In this document: piece after piece, positions 1 through 13,696 of the stretch
Position numbering within the stretch: the stretch's first letter is position 1
Layout: each line of letters starts with the position of its first letter
Assembly (NCBI RefSeq): GCF_050948175.1
Contig: NW_027490098.1
Location: 2,170,001-2,234,000 of the forward strand
Source: Xylocopa sonorina
Taxonomy: Eukaryota; Arthropoda; Insecta; Hymenoptera; Apidae
Reading direction: 5' to 3'
Length of the DNA: 64,000 bases
Notes under the pieces: model-generated
Database searches by the model: none
What the model saw: only the letters and a program-made list of their open reading frames with translations
What the model was told of the DNA's origin: nothing
Translations under genes and position numbers: made by a program

Positions 1-3000
1 ATATGATTTGCGAAGTGTTATGTATTCCTCGTCTACACGTCAAATGAATGTGAATGCGACACTTCCTCGCTAGGAAATAGTGTTTGCAGATGTCTACGTA
101 TCATAGCAATAGATTTCTAATGCTTCTTAAAACGCGATATCGCATCTCACTTCTATGTTTCATGGTAAGATATAATATGATTTGCGAAGTGTTATGTATT
201 CCTCGTCTACACTTCAAAGGAATGTGAATGCGACACTTCCTCGCTAGGAAATAGCGTCTGCAGATGTCTACGTATCGCTGCAGTAGATTTCTAATGCTTC
301 TTAAAACGCGATATCGCATCTCATTTCTATGTTTCATGGTAAGATACAATATGATTTCTGAAGTGTTATGTATTCCTCGTCTACACTTCAAATGAATGTA
401 AATGCGACACTTCCTTGCAAGGAAATAGCGTTTGCAGATGTCTACCTATCGTAGCAATAGAATTCTAATGCATCTTAAAACGCGATATCGCATCTCATTT
501 CTATGCTTCATGGTAAGAGTTAATATGATTTGCGAAGTGTCATGTATTCCCCGTCTACACTTCAAATGAATGTAAATGCGACACTTCCTTGCTAGGAAAT
601 AGCGTTTGCAGATGTCTACGTACCGTAGTAATAGAGTTCTTATGATTCTTAAAACGCGATATCGCATCTCATTTCTATGTTTCATGGTAAGATACAATAT
701 GATTTGCGAAGTGTTATGTATTCCTCGTCTACACTTCAAATGAATGTAAATGCGACACTTCCTTGCTAGGAAATAGCGTCTGCAGATGTCTAGGTATCGT
801 AGCAATAGAGTTCAAATGCTTCTTAAAACGAGATATTGCATCTCATATCTATGTTTCATGATAAGATATAATATTCATTGCGAAGTGTTATGCATTCCTC
901 GTCTACGATTCAAATGAATGTAAATGCGACACTTCCTTGCAAGGAAATAGCGTTTGCAGATGTCTACGTATCGTAGCAATAGAGTTCTTATGATTCTTAA
1001 AACGCGATATCGCATCTCATTTCTATGTTTCATGGTAAGATACAATATGATTTGCGAAGTGTTATGTATTCCTCGTCTACACTTCAAATGAATGTAAATG
1101 CGGCACTTCCTTGCTAGGAAATAGCGTCTGCAGATGTCTAGGTATCGTAGCAATAGAGTTCAAATGCTTCTTAAAACGAGATATTGCATCTCATATCTAT
1201 GTTTCATGATAAGATATAATATTCATTGCGAAGTGTTATGCATTCCTCGTCTACGATTCAAATGAATGTAAATGCGACACTTCCTTGCAAGGAAATAGCG
1301 TTTGCAGATGTCTACGTATCGTAGCAATAGATTTCTAATGCTTCTTAAAACGCGATATCGCATCACATTTCTATGTTTCATGGTAAGATACAATATGCTT
1401 TGCGAAGTGTTATGTATTCCTCGTCTACACTTCAAATGAATGTAAATGCGACACTTCCTTGCAAGGAAATAGCGTTTGCAGATGTCTACCTATCGTAGCA
1501 ATAGAATTCTGATGCTTCTTAAAACGCGATATCGCATCTCATTTCTATGTTTCATGGTAAGATTACAATATGATTTCTGGAGTGTTATGTATTCCTCGTC
1601 TACACTTCAAATGAATGTAAATGCGACACTTCCTTGCAAGGAAATAGCGTTTGCAGATGTCTACGTATCGTAGCAATAGAGTTCTTATGATTCTTAAAAC
1701 GCGATATCGCACCTCATTTCTATGTTTCATGGTAAGATATAATATGATTTGCGAAGTGTTATGTATTCCTCGTCTACACTTCAAAGGAATGTGAATGCGA
1801 CACTTCCTCGCTAGGAAATAGCGTTTGCAGATGTCTACCTATCGTAGCAATAGAATTCTAATGCATCTTAAAACGCGATATCGCATCTCATTTCTATGTT
1901 TCATGGTAAGATATAATATGATTTGCGAAGTGTTATGTATTCCTCGTCTACACGTCAAATGAATGTGAATGCGACACTTCCTCGCTAGGAAATAGTGTTT
2001 GCAGATGTCTACGTATCATAGCAATAGATTTCTAATGCTTCTTAAAACGCGATATCGCATCTCACTTCTATGTTTCATGGTAAGATATAATATGATTTGC
2101 GAAGTGTTATGTATTCCTCGTCTACACTTCAAAGGAATGTGAATGCGACACTTCCTCGCTAGGAAATAGCGTCTGCAGATGTCTACGTATCGCTGCAGTA
2201 GATTTCTAATGCTTCTTAAAACGCGATATCGCATCTCATTTCTATGTTTCATGGTAAGATACAATATGATTTCTGAAGTGTTATGTATTCCTCGTCTACA
2301 CTTCAAATGAATGTAAATGCGACACTTCCTTGCAAGGAAATAGCGTTTGCAGATGTCTACCTATCGTAGCAATAGAATTCTAATGCATCTTAAAACGCGA
2401 TATCGCATCTCATTTCTATGCTTCATGGTAAGAGTTAATATGATTTGCGAAGTGTCATGTATTCCCCGTCTACACTTCAAATGAATGTAAATGCGACACT
2501 TCCTTGCTAGGAAATAGCGTTTGCAGATGTCTACGTACCGTAGTAATAGAGTTCTTATGATTCTTAAAACGCGATATCGCATCTCATTTCTATGTTTCAT
2601 GGTAAGATACAATATGATTTGCGAAGTGTTATGTATTCCTCGTCTACACTTCAAATGAATGTAAATGCGACACTTCCTTGCTAGGAAATAGCGTCTGCAG
2701 ATGTCTAGGTATCGTAGCAATAGAGTTCAAATGCTTCTTAAAACGAGATATTGCATCTCATATCTATGTTTCATGATAAGATATAATATTCATTGCGAAG
2801 TGTTATGCATTCCTCGTCTACGATTCAAATGAATGTAAATGCGACACTTCCTTGCAAGGAAATAGCGTTTGCAGATGTCTACGTATCGTAGCAATAGATT
2901 TCTAATGCTTCTTAAAACGCGATATCGCATCACATTTCTATGTTTCATGGTAAGATACAATATGATTTGCGAAGTGTTATGTATTCCTCGTCTACACTTC

Positions 3001-6000
3001 AAATGAATGTAAATGCGACACTTCCTTGCAAGGAAATAGCGTTTGCAGATGTCTACCTATCGTAGCAATAGAATTCTGATGCTTCTTAAAACGCGATATC
3101 GCATCTCATTTCTATGTTTCATGGTAAGATTACAATATGATTTCTGGAGTGTTATGTATTCCTCGTCTACACTTCAAATGAATGTAAATGCGACACTTCC
3201 TTGCAAGGAAATAGCGTTTGCAGATGTCTACGTATCGTAGCAATAGAGTTCTTATGATTCTTAAAACGCGATATCGCACCTCATTTCTATGTTTCATGGT
3301 AAGATATAATATGATTTGCGAAGTGTTATGTATTCCTCGTCTACACTTCAAAGGAAGGTGAATGCGACACTTCCTCGCTAGGAAATAGCGTTTGCAGATG
3401 TCTACCTATCGTAGCAATAGAATTCTAATGCATCTTAAAACGCGATATCGCATCTCATTTCTATGTTTCATGGTAAGATATAATATGATTTGCGAAGTGT
3501 TATGTATTCCTCGTCTACACGTCAAATGAATGTGAATGCGACACTTCCTCGCTAGGAAATAGTGTTTGCAGATGTCTACGTATCATAGCAATAGATTTCT
3601 AATGCTTCTTAAAACGCGATATCGCATCTCACTTCTATGTTTCATGGTAAGATATAATATGATTTGCGAAGTGTTATGTATTCCTCGTCTACACTTCAAA
3701 GGAATGTGAATGCGACACTTCCTCGCTAGGAAATAGCGTCTGCAGATGTCTACGTATCGCTGCAGTAGATTTCTAATGCTTCTTAAAACGCGATATCGCA
3801 TCTCATTTCTATGTTTCATGGTATGATACAATATGATTTCTGAAGTGTTATGTATTCCTCGTCTACACTTCAAATGAATGTAAATGCGACACTTCCTTGC
3901 AAGGAAATAGCGTTTGCAGATGTCTACCTATCGTAGCAATAGAATTCTAATGCATCTTAAAACGCGATATCGCATCTCATTTCTATGCTTCATGGTAAGA
4001 GTTAATATGATTTGCGAAGTGTCATGTATTCCCCGTCTACACTTCAAATGAATGTAAATGCGACACTTCCTTGCTAGGAAATAGCGTTTGCAGATGTCTA
4101 CGTACCGTAGTAATAGAGTTCTTATGATTCTTAGAACGTGATATCGCATCTCATTTCTATTTTTCATGGTAAGATATAATATGATTTGCGAAGTGTTATG
4201 TATTCCTCGTCTACACTTCAAATGAATGTGAATGCGACTCTTCCTTGCTAGGAAATAGCGTCTGCAGATGTCTACCTATCGTAGCAATAGAATTCTAATG
4301 CATCCTAAAACGCGATATCGCATCTCATTTCTATGTTTCATGGTAAGAGTTAATATGATTTGCGAAGTGTCATGTATTCCTCGTCTACGATCCAAATGAA
4401 TGTAAATGCGACACATCCTTGCAAGGAAATAGCGTTTGCAGATGTCTACGTATCGTAGCAATAGAGTTCTTATGATTCTTAAAACGCGATATCGCATCTC
4501 ATTTCTATGTTTCATGGTAAGATACAATATGATTTGCGAAGTGTTATGTATTCCTCGTCTACACTTCAAATGAATGTAAATGCGACACTTCCTTGCTAGG
4601 AAATAGCGTCTGCAGATGTCTAGGTATCGTAGCAATAGAATTCTGATGCTTCTTAAAACGCGATATCGCATCTCATTTCTATGTTTCATGGTAATATTAC
4701 AATATGATTTCTGGAGTGTTATGTATTCCTCGTCTACACTTCAAATGAATGTAAATGCGACACTTCCTTGCAAGGAAATAGCGTTTGCAGATGTCTACGT
4801 ATCGTAGCAATAGAGTTCTTATGATTCTTAAAACGCGATATCGCACCTCATTTCTATGTTTCATGGTAAGATATAATATGATTTGCGAAGTGTTATGTAT
4901 TCCTCGTCTACACTTCAAAGGAATGTGAATGCGACACTTCCTCGCTAGGAAATAGCGTTTGCAGATGTCTACCTATCGTAGCAATAGAATTCTAATGCAT
5001 CTTAAAACGCGATATCGCATCTCATTTCTATGTTTCATGGTAAGATATAATATGATTTGCGAAGTGTTATGTATTCCTCGTCTACACGTCAAATGAATGT
5101 GAATGCGACACTTCCTCGCTAGGAAATAGCGTTTGCAGATGTCTACGTATCATAGCAATAGATTTCTAATGCTTCTTAAAACGCGATATCGCATCTCACT
5201 TCTATGTTTCATGGTAAGATATAATATGATTTGCGAAGTGTTATGTATTCCTCGTCTACACTTCAAAGGAATGTGAATGCGACACTTCCTCGCTAGGAAA
5301 TAGCGTTTGCAGATGTCTACGTATCGCTGCAGTAGATTTCTAATGCTCCTTATAACGCGATATCGCATCTCATTTCTATGTTTCATGGTAAGATACAATA
5401 TGATTTCTGAAGTGTTATGTATTCCTCGTCTACACTTCAAATGAATGTAAATGCGACACTTCCTTGCAAGGAAATAGCGTTTGCAGATGTCTACTTATCG
5501 TAGCAATAGAATTCTAATGCATCTTAAAACGCGATATCGCATCTCATTTCTATGTTTCATGGTAAGAGTTAATATGATTTGCGAAGTGTCATGTATTCCT
5601 CGTCTACACTTCAAATGAATGTAAATGCGACACTTCCTTGCTAGGAAATAGCGTTTGCAGATGTCTACGTATCGTAGTAATAGAGTTCTTATGATTCTTA
5701 GAACGTGATATCGCATCTCATTTCTATTTTTCATGGTAAGATATAATATAATTTCCGAAGTGTTATGTATTCCTCGTCTACACTTCAAAGGAATGTGAAT
5801 GCGACGCTTCCTTGCAAGGAAATAGCGTTTGCAGATGTCTACGTATCGTAACAGTAGAGTTCTAATGCTTCTTAAAACGCGATATCGCATCTCATTACTA
5901 TGTTTCATGGCAAGATATAATATGATTTGCGAAGTGTTATGTATTCCTCGTCTACACTTCAAATAAATGTCAATTCAACGCTTCCTTGCAAAGAAACAGC

Positions 6001-7120
6001 GTTTGCAGATGTCTACGTATTGTAGCAATAGATTTCTAATGCTTCTTAAAACGAGATATCGCATCTCATTTCTATGTTTCATGGTAAGATATAATATGAT
6101 TTGCGAAGTGTCATGTATTCCTCGTCTACACTTCAAATGAATGTAAATGCGACACTTCCCTGCTAGGAAATAGCGCCTGCAGATGTCTAGGTATCGTAGC
6201 AATAGAGTTCTTATGATTCTTAAAACGCGATATCGCATCTCATTTCTATGTTTCATGGTAAGATTACAATATGATTTCTGAAGTGTTATGTATTCCTCGT
6301 CTACACTTCAAATGAATGTAAATGCGACACTTCCTTGCAAGGAAATAGCGTTTGCAGATGTCTACGTATCGTAACAATAGAGTTCTTATGATTCTTAAAA
6401 CGCGATATCGCACCTCATTTCTATGTTTCATGGTAAGATATAATATGATTTGCGAAGTGTTATGTATTCCTCGTCTACACTTCAAAGGAATGTGAATGCG
6501 ACACTTCCTCGCTAGGAAATAGCGTTTGCAGATGTCTACCTATCGTAGCAATAGAATTCTAATGCATCTTAAAACGCGATATCACATTTCATTTCTATGT
6601 TTCATGGTAAGATATAATATGATTTGCGAAGTGTTATGTATTCCTCGTCTACACGTCAAATGAATGTGAATGCGACACTTCCTCGCTAGGAAATAGTGTT
6701 TGCAGATGTCTACGTATCATAGCAATAGATTTCTAATGCTTCTTAAAACGCGATATCGCATCTCACTTCTATGTTTCATGGTAAGATATAATATGATTTG
6801 CGAAGTGTTATGTATTCCTCGTCTACACTTCAAAGGAATGTGAATGCGACACTTCCTCGCTAGGAAATAGCGTCTGCAGATGTCTACGTATCGCTGCAGT
6901 AGATTTCTAATGCTTCTTAAAACGCGATATCGCATCTCATTTCTATGTTTCATGGTAAGATACAATATGATTTCTGAAGTGTTATGTATTCCTCGTCTAC
7001 ACTTCAAATGAATGTAAATGCGACACTTCCTTGCAAGGAAATAGCGTTTGCAGATGTCTACCTATCGTAGCAATAGAATTCTAATGCATCTTAAAACGCG
7101 ATATCGCATCTCATTTCTAT
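1..7120 (-). repeat. 9-monomer higher-order repeat (1567 bp) block
   Basis: Marker variants recur at a fixed offset of 1567 bp (nine 174-bp monomers plus 1 bp): the same three-monomer variant string lies at 101, then 2016, 3583, 5150 and 6717. The first interval is 1915 bp, i.e. 1567 plus two extra monomers (348 bp), because the segment around 875-1222 is an additional copy of its left neighbour. The copies are nearly identical while neighbouring monomers inside a unit differ more, the classic signature of higher-order homogenisation. The fifth unit breaks off near 7120, where a different monomer order begins. Confidence 0.9.
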
Positions 7121-10100
7121 GTTTCATGGTAAGAGTTAATATGATTTGCGAAGTGTTATGCATTCCTCGTGTACGATTCAAATGAATGTAAATGCGACAC
7201 TTCCTTGCAAGGAAATAGCGTTTGCAGATGTCTACGTATCGTAGCAATAGAGTATTTATGATTCTTAAAACGCGATATCGCATCTCATTTCTATGTTTCA
7301 TGGTAAGATATAATATGATTCGCGAAGTGTTATGTATTCCTCGTTTACACTTCAAATGAATGTGAATGCCACACTTCCTCGCGAGGAAATAGCGTTTGCA
7401 GATGTCTACGCATCGTAGCAATAGATTTCTAATGCTTCTTAAAACGCGATATCGCATCTCATTTCTATGTTTCATGGTAAGATGTAATATGATTTGCGAA
7501 GTGTTATGTATTCCTCGTCTACACATCAAATGAATGTAAATGCGACACTACCTTGCAAGGAAATAGCGTTTGCAGATGTCTACGTATCGAAGCAATAGAG
7601 TTCAAATGCTTCTTAAAACGAGATATTGCATCTCATATCTATGTTTCGTGATAAGATATAATATTCATTGCGAAGTGTTATGCATTCCTCGTCTACACTT
7701 CAAATGAATGTAAATGCTACACTTCCTTGCAAGGAAATAGCGATTGCAGATATCTACGTATCGTAGCAATAGAGTTCATATGAATCTTAAAACGCGATAT
7801 CGCCTCTCATTTCTATGTTTCATGGTAAGATATAACATGATTTGCGAAGTGTTATGTATTCCTCGTCTACACTTCAAATGAATGTGAATGCGACACTTCC
7901 TCGCTAGGAAATAGCGTTTGCAGATGTCTACGTATCGTTGCAATAGATTTCTAATGCTTCTTAAAACGCGATATCGCATCTCATTTCTATGTTTCATGGT
8001 AAGATACAATATGATTTCTGAAGTGTTATGTATTCCTCGTCTACACTTCACATGAATGTAAATGCGACACTTCCTTGCAAGGAAATAGCGTTTGCAAATG
8101 TCTACGTATCGTAGCAATAGATTTCTAATGCTTCTTAAAACGCGATATCGCATCTCATTTCTATGTTTCATAGTAAGATACAATATGATTTGCGAAGTGT
8201 CATGTATTCCTCGTCTACACTTCAAATGAACGTAAATGCGACACTTCCTAGCAAGGAAATAGCGTTTGCAGATGTCTACGTATCGTTGCAATACATTTCT
8301 AATGCTTCTTAAAACGCGATATCGCATCTCATTTCTATGTTTCATGGTAAGATACAATATGATTTGCGAAGTGTTATGTATTCCTCGTCTACACTTCAAA
8401 TGAATGTAAATGCGACACTTCTTTGCAAGGAAATAGCGTTTGCAGATTTCTACGTATCGTAGCAATAGAGTACTTATGATTCTTAAAACGCGATATCGCA
8501 TCTCATTTCTATGCTTCATGGTAAGATATAATATGATTTGCGAAGTGTTATGTATTCCTCGTCTACACTTCAAAGGAATGTGAATGCGATACTTCCTCGC
8601 TAGGAAATAGCGTTTGCAAATGTCTACGTATCGTAGAAATAGATTTCTGATGCTTCTTAAAACGCGATATCGCATCTCATTTCTATGTTTCATGGTAAGA
8701 TATAACATGATTTGCGAAGTGTTATGTATTCCTCGGCTACACTTCAAATGAATGTGAATGCGATACTTCCTTGCAAGGAAATAGCGTTTGCAGATGTCTA
8801 CTTATCGTAGCAATAGAGTTGTTATGATTCTTAAAACGCAATATCGCATCTCATTTCTATGTTTTATGGCAAGATATAATATGATTTGCGAAGTGTTATG
8901 TATTCCTCGTCTACACTTCAAATGAATGTAAATGCGACACTTCCTTGCAAGGAAATAGCGTTTGCAGATGTCTACGTATCGAAGCAATAGAGTTCAAATG
9001 CTTCTTAAAACGAGATATTGCATCTCATATCTATGCTTCATGATAAGATATAATATTCATTGCAAAGTGTTATGCATTCCTCGTCTACGATTCAAATGAA
9101 AGTAAATGCTACACTTCCTTGCAAGGAAATAGCGATTGCAGATATCTACGTATCGTAGCAATAGAGTTCATATGATTCTTAAAACGCGATATCGCCTCTC
9201 ATTTCTATGTTTCATGGTAAGATATAACATGATTTGCGAAGTGTTATGTATTCCTCGGCTACACTTCAAATGAATGTGAATGCCACACTTCCTCGCGAGG
9301 AAATAGCGTTTGCAGATGTCTACGCATCGTAGCAATAGATTTCTAATGCTTCTTAAAACGCGATATCGCATCTCATTTCTATGTTTCATGGTAAGATGTA
9401 ATATGATTTGCGAAGTGTTATGTATTCCTCGTCTACACATCAAATGAATGTAAATGCGACACTACCTTGCAAGGAAATAGCGTTTGCAGATGTCTACGTA
9501 TCGAAGCAATAGAGTTCAAATGCTTCTTAAAACGAGATATTGCATCTCATATCTATGTTTCGTGATAAGATATAATATTCATTGCGAAGTGTTATGCATT
9601 CCTCGTCTACGATTCAAATGAAAGTAAATGCTACACTTCCTTGCAAGGAAATAGCGATTGCAGATATCTACGTATCGTAGCAATAGAGTTCATATGATTC
9701 TTAAAACGCGATATCGCATCTCATTTCTATGTTTCATGGTAAGATATAACATGATTTGCGAAGTGTTATGTATTCCTCGGCTACACTTCAAATGAATGTG
9801 AATGCGATACTTCCTTGCAAGGAAATAGCGTTTGCAGATGTCTACTTATCGTAGCAATAGAGTTGTTATGATTCTTAAAACGCAATATCGCATCTCATTT
9901 CTATGTTTTATGGCAAGATATAATATGATTTGCGAAGTGTTATGTATTCCTCGTCTACACTTCAAATGAATGTAAATGCGACACTTCCTTGCAAGGAAAT
10001 AGCGTTTGCAGATGTCTACGTATCGAAGCAATAGAGTTCAAATGCTTCTTAAAACGAGATATTGCATCTCATATCTATGCTTCATGATAAGATATAATAT

Positions 10101-13100
10101 TCATTGCAAAGTGTTATGCATTCCTCGTCTACGATTCAAATGAAAGTAAATGCTACACTTCCTTGCAAGGAAATAGCGATTGCAGATATCTACGTATCGT
10201 AGCAATAGAGTTCATATGATTCTTAAAACGCGATATCGCCTCTCATTTCTATGTTTCATGGTAAGATATAACATGATTTGCGAAGTGTTATGTATTCCTC
10301 GGCTACACTTCAAATGAATGTGAATGCCACACTTCCTCGCGAGGAAATAGCGTTTGCAGATGTCTACGCATCGTAGCAATAGATTTCTAATGCTTCTTAA
10401 AACGCGATATCGCATCTCATTTCTATGTTTCATGGTAAGATGTAATATGATTTGCGAAGTGTTATGTATTCCTCGTCTACACATCAAATGAATGTAAATG
10501 CGACACTACCTTGCAAGGAAATAGCGTTTGCAGATGTCTACGTATCGAAGCAATAGAGTTCAAATGCTTCTTAAAACGAGATATTGCATCTCATATCTAT
10601 GTTTCGTGATAAGATATAATATTCATTGCGAAGTGTTATGCATTCCTCGTCTACGATTCAAATGAAAGTAAATGCTACACTTCCTTGCAAGGAAATAGCG
10701 ATTGCAGATATCTACGTATCGTAGCAATAGTGTTCATATGATTCTTAAAACGCGATATCGCATCTCATTTCTATGTTTCATGGTAAGATATAACATGATT
10801 TGCGAAGTGTTATGTATTCCTCGGCTACACTTCAAATGAATGTGAATGCGATACTTCCTTGCAAGGAAATAGCGTTTGCAGATGTCTACTTATCGTAGCA
10901 ATAGAGTTCTTATGATTCTTAAAACGCGATATCGCATCTCATTTCTATGTTTTATGGCAAGATATAATATGATTTGCGAAGTGTTATGTATTCCTCGTCT
11001 ACACTTCAAATGAATGTAAATGCGACACTTTTTTGCAAGGAAATAGCGTTTGCAGATGTCTACGTATCGTTGCAATAGATTTCTAATGCTTCTTAAAACG
11101 CGATATCGCATCTCATTTCTATGTTTCATGGTAAGATACAATATGATTTCTGAAGTGTTATGTATTCCTCGTATACACTTCACATGAATGTAAATGCGAC
11201 ACTTCCTTGCAAGGAAATAGCGTTTGCAAATGTCTACGTATCGTAGCAATAGATTTCTAATGCTTCTTAAAACGCGATATCGCATCTCATTTCTATGTTT
11301 CATAGTAAGATACAATATGATTTGCGAAGTGTCATGTATTCCTCGTCTACACTTCAAATGAACGTAAATGCGACACTTCCTGGCAAGGAAATAGCGTTTG
11401 CAGATGTCTACGTATCGTTGCAATACATTTCTAATGCTTCTTAAAACGCGATATCGCATCTCATTTCTATGTTTCATGGTAAGATACAATATGATTTGCG
11501 AAGTGTTATGTATTCCTCGTCTACACTTCAAATGAATGTAAATGCGACACTTCTTTGCAAGGAAATAGCGTTTGCAGATTTCTACGTATCGTAGCAATAG
11601 AGTACTTATGATTCTTAAAACGCGATATCGCATCTCATTTCTATGCTTCATGGTAAGATATAATATGATTTGCGAAGTGTTATGTATTCCTCGTCTACAC
11701 TTCAAAGGAATGTGAATGCGATACTTCCTCGCTAGGAAATAGCGTTTGCAAATGTCTACGTATCGTAGAAATAGATTTCTGATGCTTCTTAAAACGCGAT
11801 ATCGCCTCTCATTTCTATGTTTCATGGTAAGATATAACATGATTTGCGAAGTGTTATGTATTCCTCGGCTACACTTCAAATGAATGTGAATGCGATACTT
11901 CCTTGCAAGGAAATAGCGTTTGCAGATGTCTACTTATCGTAGCAATAGAGTTGTTATGATTCTTAAAACGCAATATCGCATCTCATTTCTATGTTTTATG
12001 GCAAGATATAATATGATTTGCGAAGTGTTATGTATTCCTCGTCTACACTTCAAATGAATGTAAATGCGACACTTCCTTGCAAGGAAATAGCGTTTGCAGA
12101 TGTCTACGTATCGAAGCAATAGAGTTCAAATGCTTCTTAAAACGAGATATTGCATCTCATATCTATGCTTCATGATAAGATATAATATTCATTGCGAAGT
12201 GTTATGCATTCCTCGTCTACGATTCAAATGAAAGTAAATGCTACACTTCCTTGCAAGGAAATAGCGATTGCAGATATCTACGTATCGTAGCAATAGAGTT
12301 CATATGATTCTTAAAACGCGATATCGCCTCTCATTTCTATGTTTCATGGTAAGATATAACATGATTTGCGAAGTGTTATGTATTCCTCGGCTACACTTCA
12401 AATGAATGTGAATGCCACACTTCCTCGCGAGGAAATAGCGTTTGCAGATGTCTACGCATCGTAGCAATAGATTCCTAATGCTTCTTAAAACGCGATATCG
12501 CATCTCATTTCTATGTTTCATGGTAAGATGTAATATGATTTGCGAAGTGTTATGTATTCCTCGTCTACACATCAAATGAATGTAAATGCGACACTACCTT
12601 GCAAGGAAATAGCGTTTGCAGATGTCTACGTATCGAAGCAATAGAGTTCAAATGCTTCTTAAAACGAGATATTGCATCTCATATCTATGTTTCGTGATAA
12701 GATATAATATTCATTGCGAAGTGTTATGCATTCCTCGTCTACGATTCAAATGAAAGTAAATGCTACACTTCCTTGCAAGGAAATAGCGATTGCAGATATC
12801 TACGTATCGTAGCAATAGAGTTCATATGATTCTTAAAACGCGATATCGCATCTCATTTCTATGTTTCATGGTAAGATATAACATGATTTGCGAAGTGTTA
12901 TGTATTCCTCGGCTACACTTCAAATGAATGTGAATGCGATACTTCCTTGCAAGGAAATAGCGTTTGCAGATGTCTACTTATCGTAGCAATAGAGTTCTTA
13001 TGATTCTTAAAACGCGATATCGCATCTCATTTCTATGTTTTATGGCAAGATATAATATGATTTGCGAAGTGTTATGTATTCCTCGTCTACACTTCAAATG

Positions 13101-13696
13101 AATGTAAATGCGACACTTTTTTGCAAGGAAATAGCGTTTGCAGATTTCTACGTATCTTTGCAATAGAGTACTTATGATTCTTAAAACGCGATATCGCATC
13201 TCATTTCTATGCTTCATGGTAAGATATAATATGATTTGCGAAGTGCTATGTATTCCTCGTCTACACTTCAAATGAATGTAAATGCGACACTTCCTAGCAA
13301 GGGAATAGCGTTTGCAGATGTCTACGTATCGTTGCAATACATTTCTAATGCTTCTTAAAACGCGATATCGCATCTCATTTCTATGTTTCATGGTAAGATA
13401 CAATGTGATTTGCGAAGTGTTATGTATTCCTCGTCTACACTTCAAATGAATGTAAATGCGACACTTCCTTGCAAGGAAATAGCGTTTGCAGATGTCTACC
13501 TATCGTAGCAATAGAATTCTAATGCTTCTTAAAACGCGATATCGCATCTCATTTCTATGTTTCATGGTAAGATACAATATGATTTCTGAAGTGTTATGTA
13601 TTCCTCGTCTACACTTCAAATGAATGTAAATGCGACACTTCCTTGCAAGGAAATAGCGTTTGCATATGTCTACGTATCGTAGCAATAGAGTTCTTA
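7121..13696 (-). repeat. 6-monomer (1044 bp) higher-order blocks within an 18-monomer super-repeat
   Basis: Variants at 8802 recur at 9846 (1044 bp, six monomers) and 11934 (2088 bp later). Those at 9168 recur at 10212 and 12300. A second block at about 7776-8747 returns at about 10908-11879, offset 3132 bp (18 monomers). The order is therefore P-Q-Q-P-Q followed by a partial P-like tail ending at the gypsy LTR. The variant TTCCTCGCGAGGAA (7380, 9291, 10335, 12423 region) is a perfect dyad in place of TTCCTTGCAAGGAA. Bounds of the blocks are approximate. Confidence 0.85.

Larger units (their letters stand above)
1..13696 (-). repeat. 174-bp tandem satellite array, left arm
   Basis: Head-to-tail monomers of 174 bp fill this stretch; for example the same ATATGATTTGCG/ATATGATTTCTG start recurs at 1, 175 and 349. 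The sequence is AT-rich with three short dyads per monomer: TTCCTTGCAAGGAA (or TTCCTCGCGAGGAA), CTACG-TAT-CGTAG and GCGATATCGC. The 174-bp period is exactly 58 codons, so one minus-strand frame stays open through several monomers, but nothing suggests a real protein. No other gene or element interrupts the array up to the gypsy LTR. The left end is the window edge, so the array is longer than seen. A centromeric or pericentromeric role is possible from period and dyads but is inference. Confidence 0.97.

Noticed and set aside
7776..11879. Satellite-encoded proteins of up to 329 residues
   Set aside because: They arise because the repeat length is a multiple of three. There is no domain, no conserved start, and frames are broken in many other monomers.
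1..13696. CRISPR-like array
   Set aside because: The direct repeats are contiguous 174-bp monomers without unique spacers or cas genes, and the context is an animal genome.
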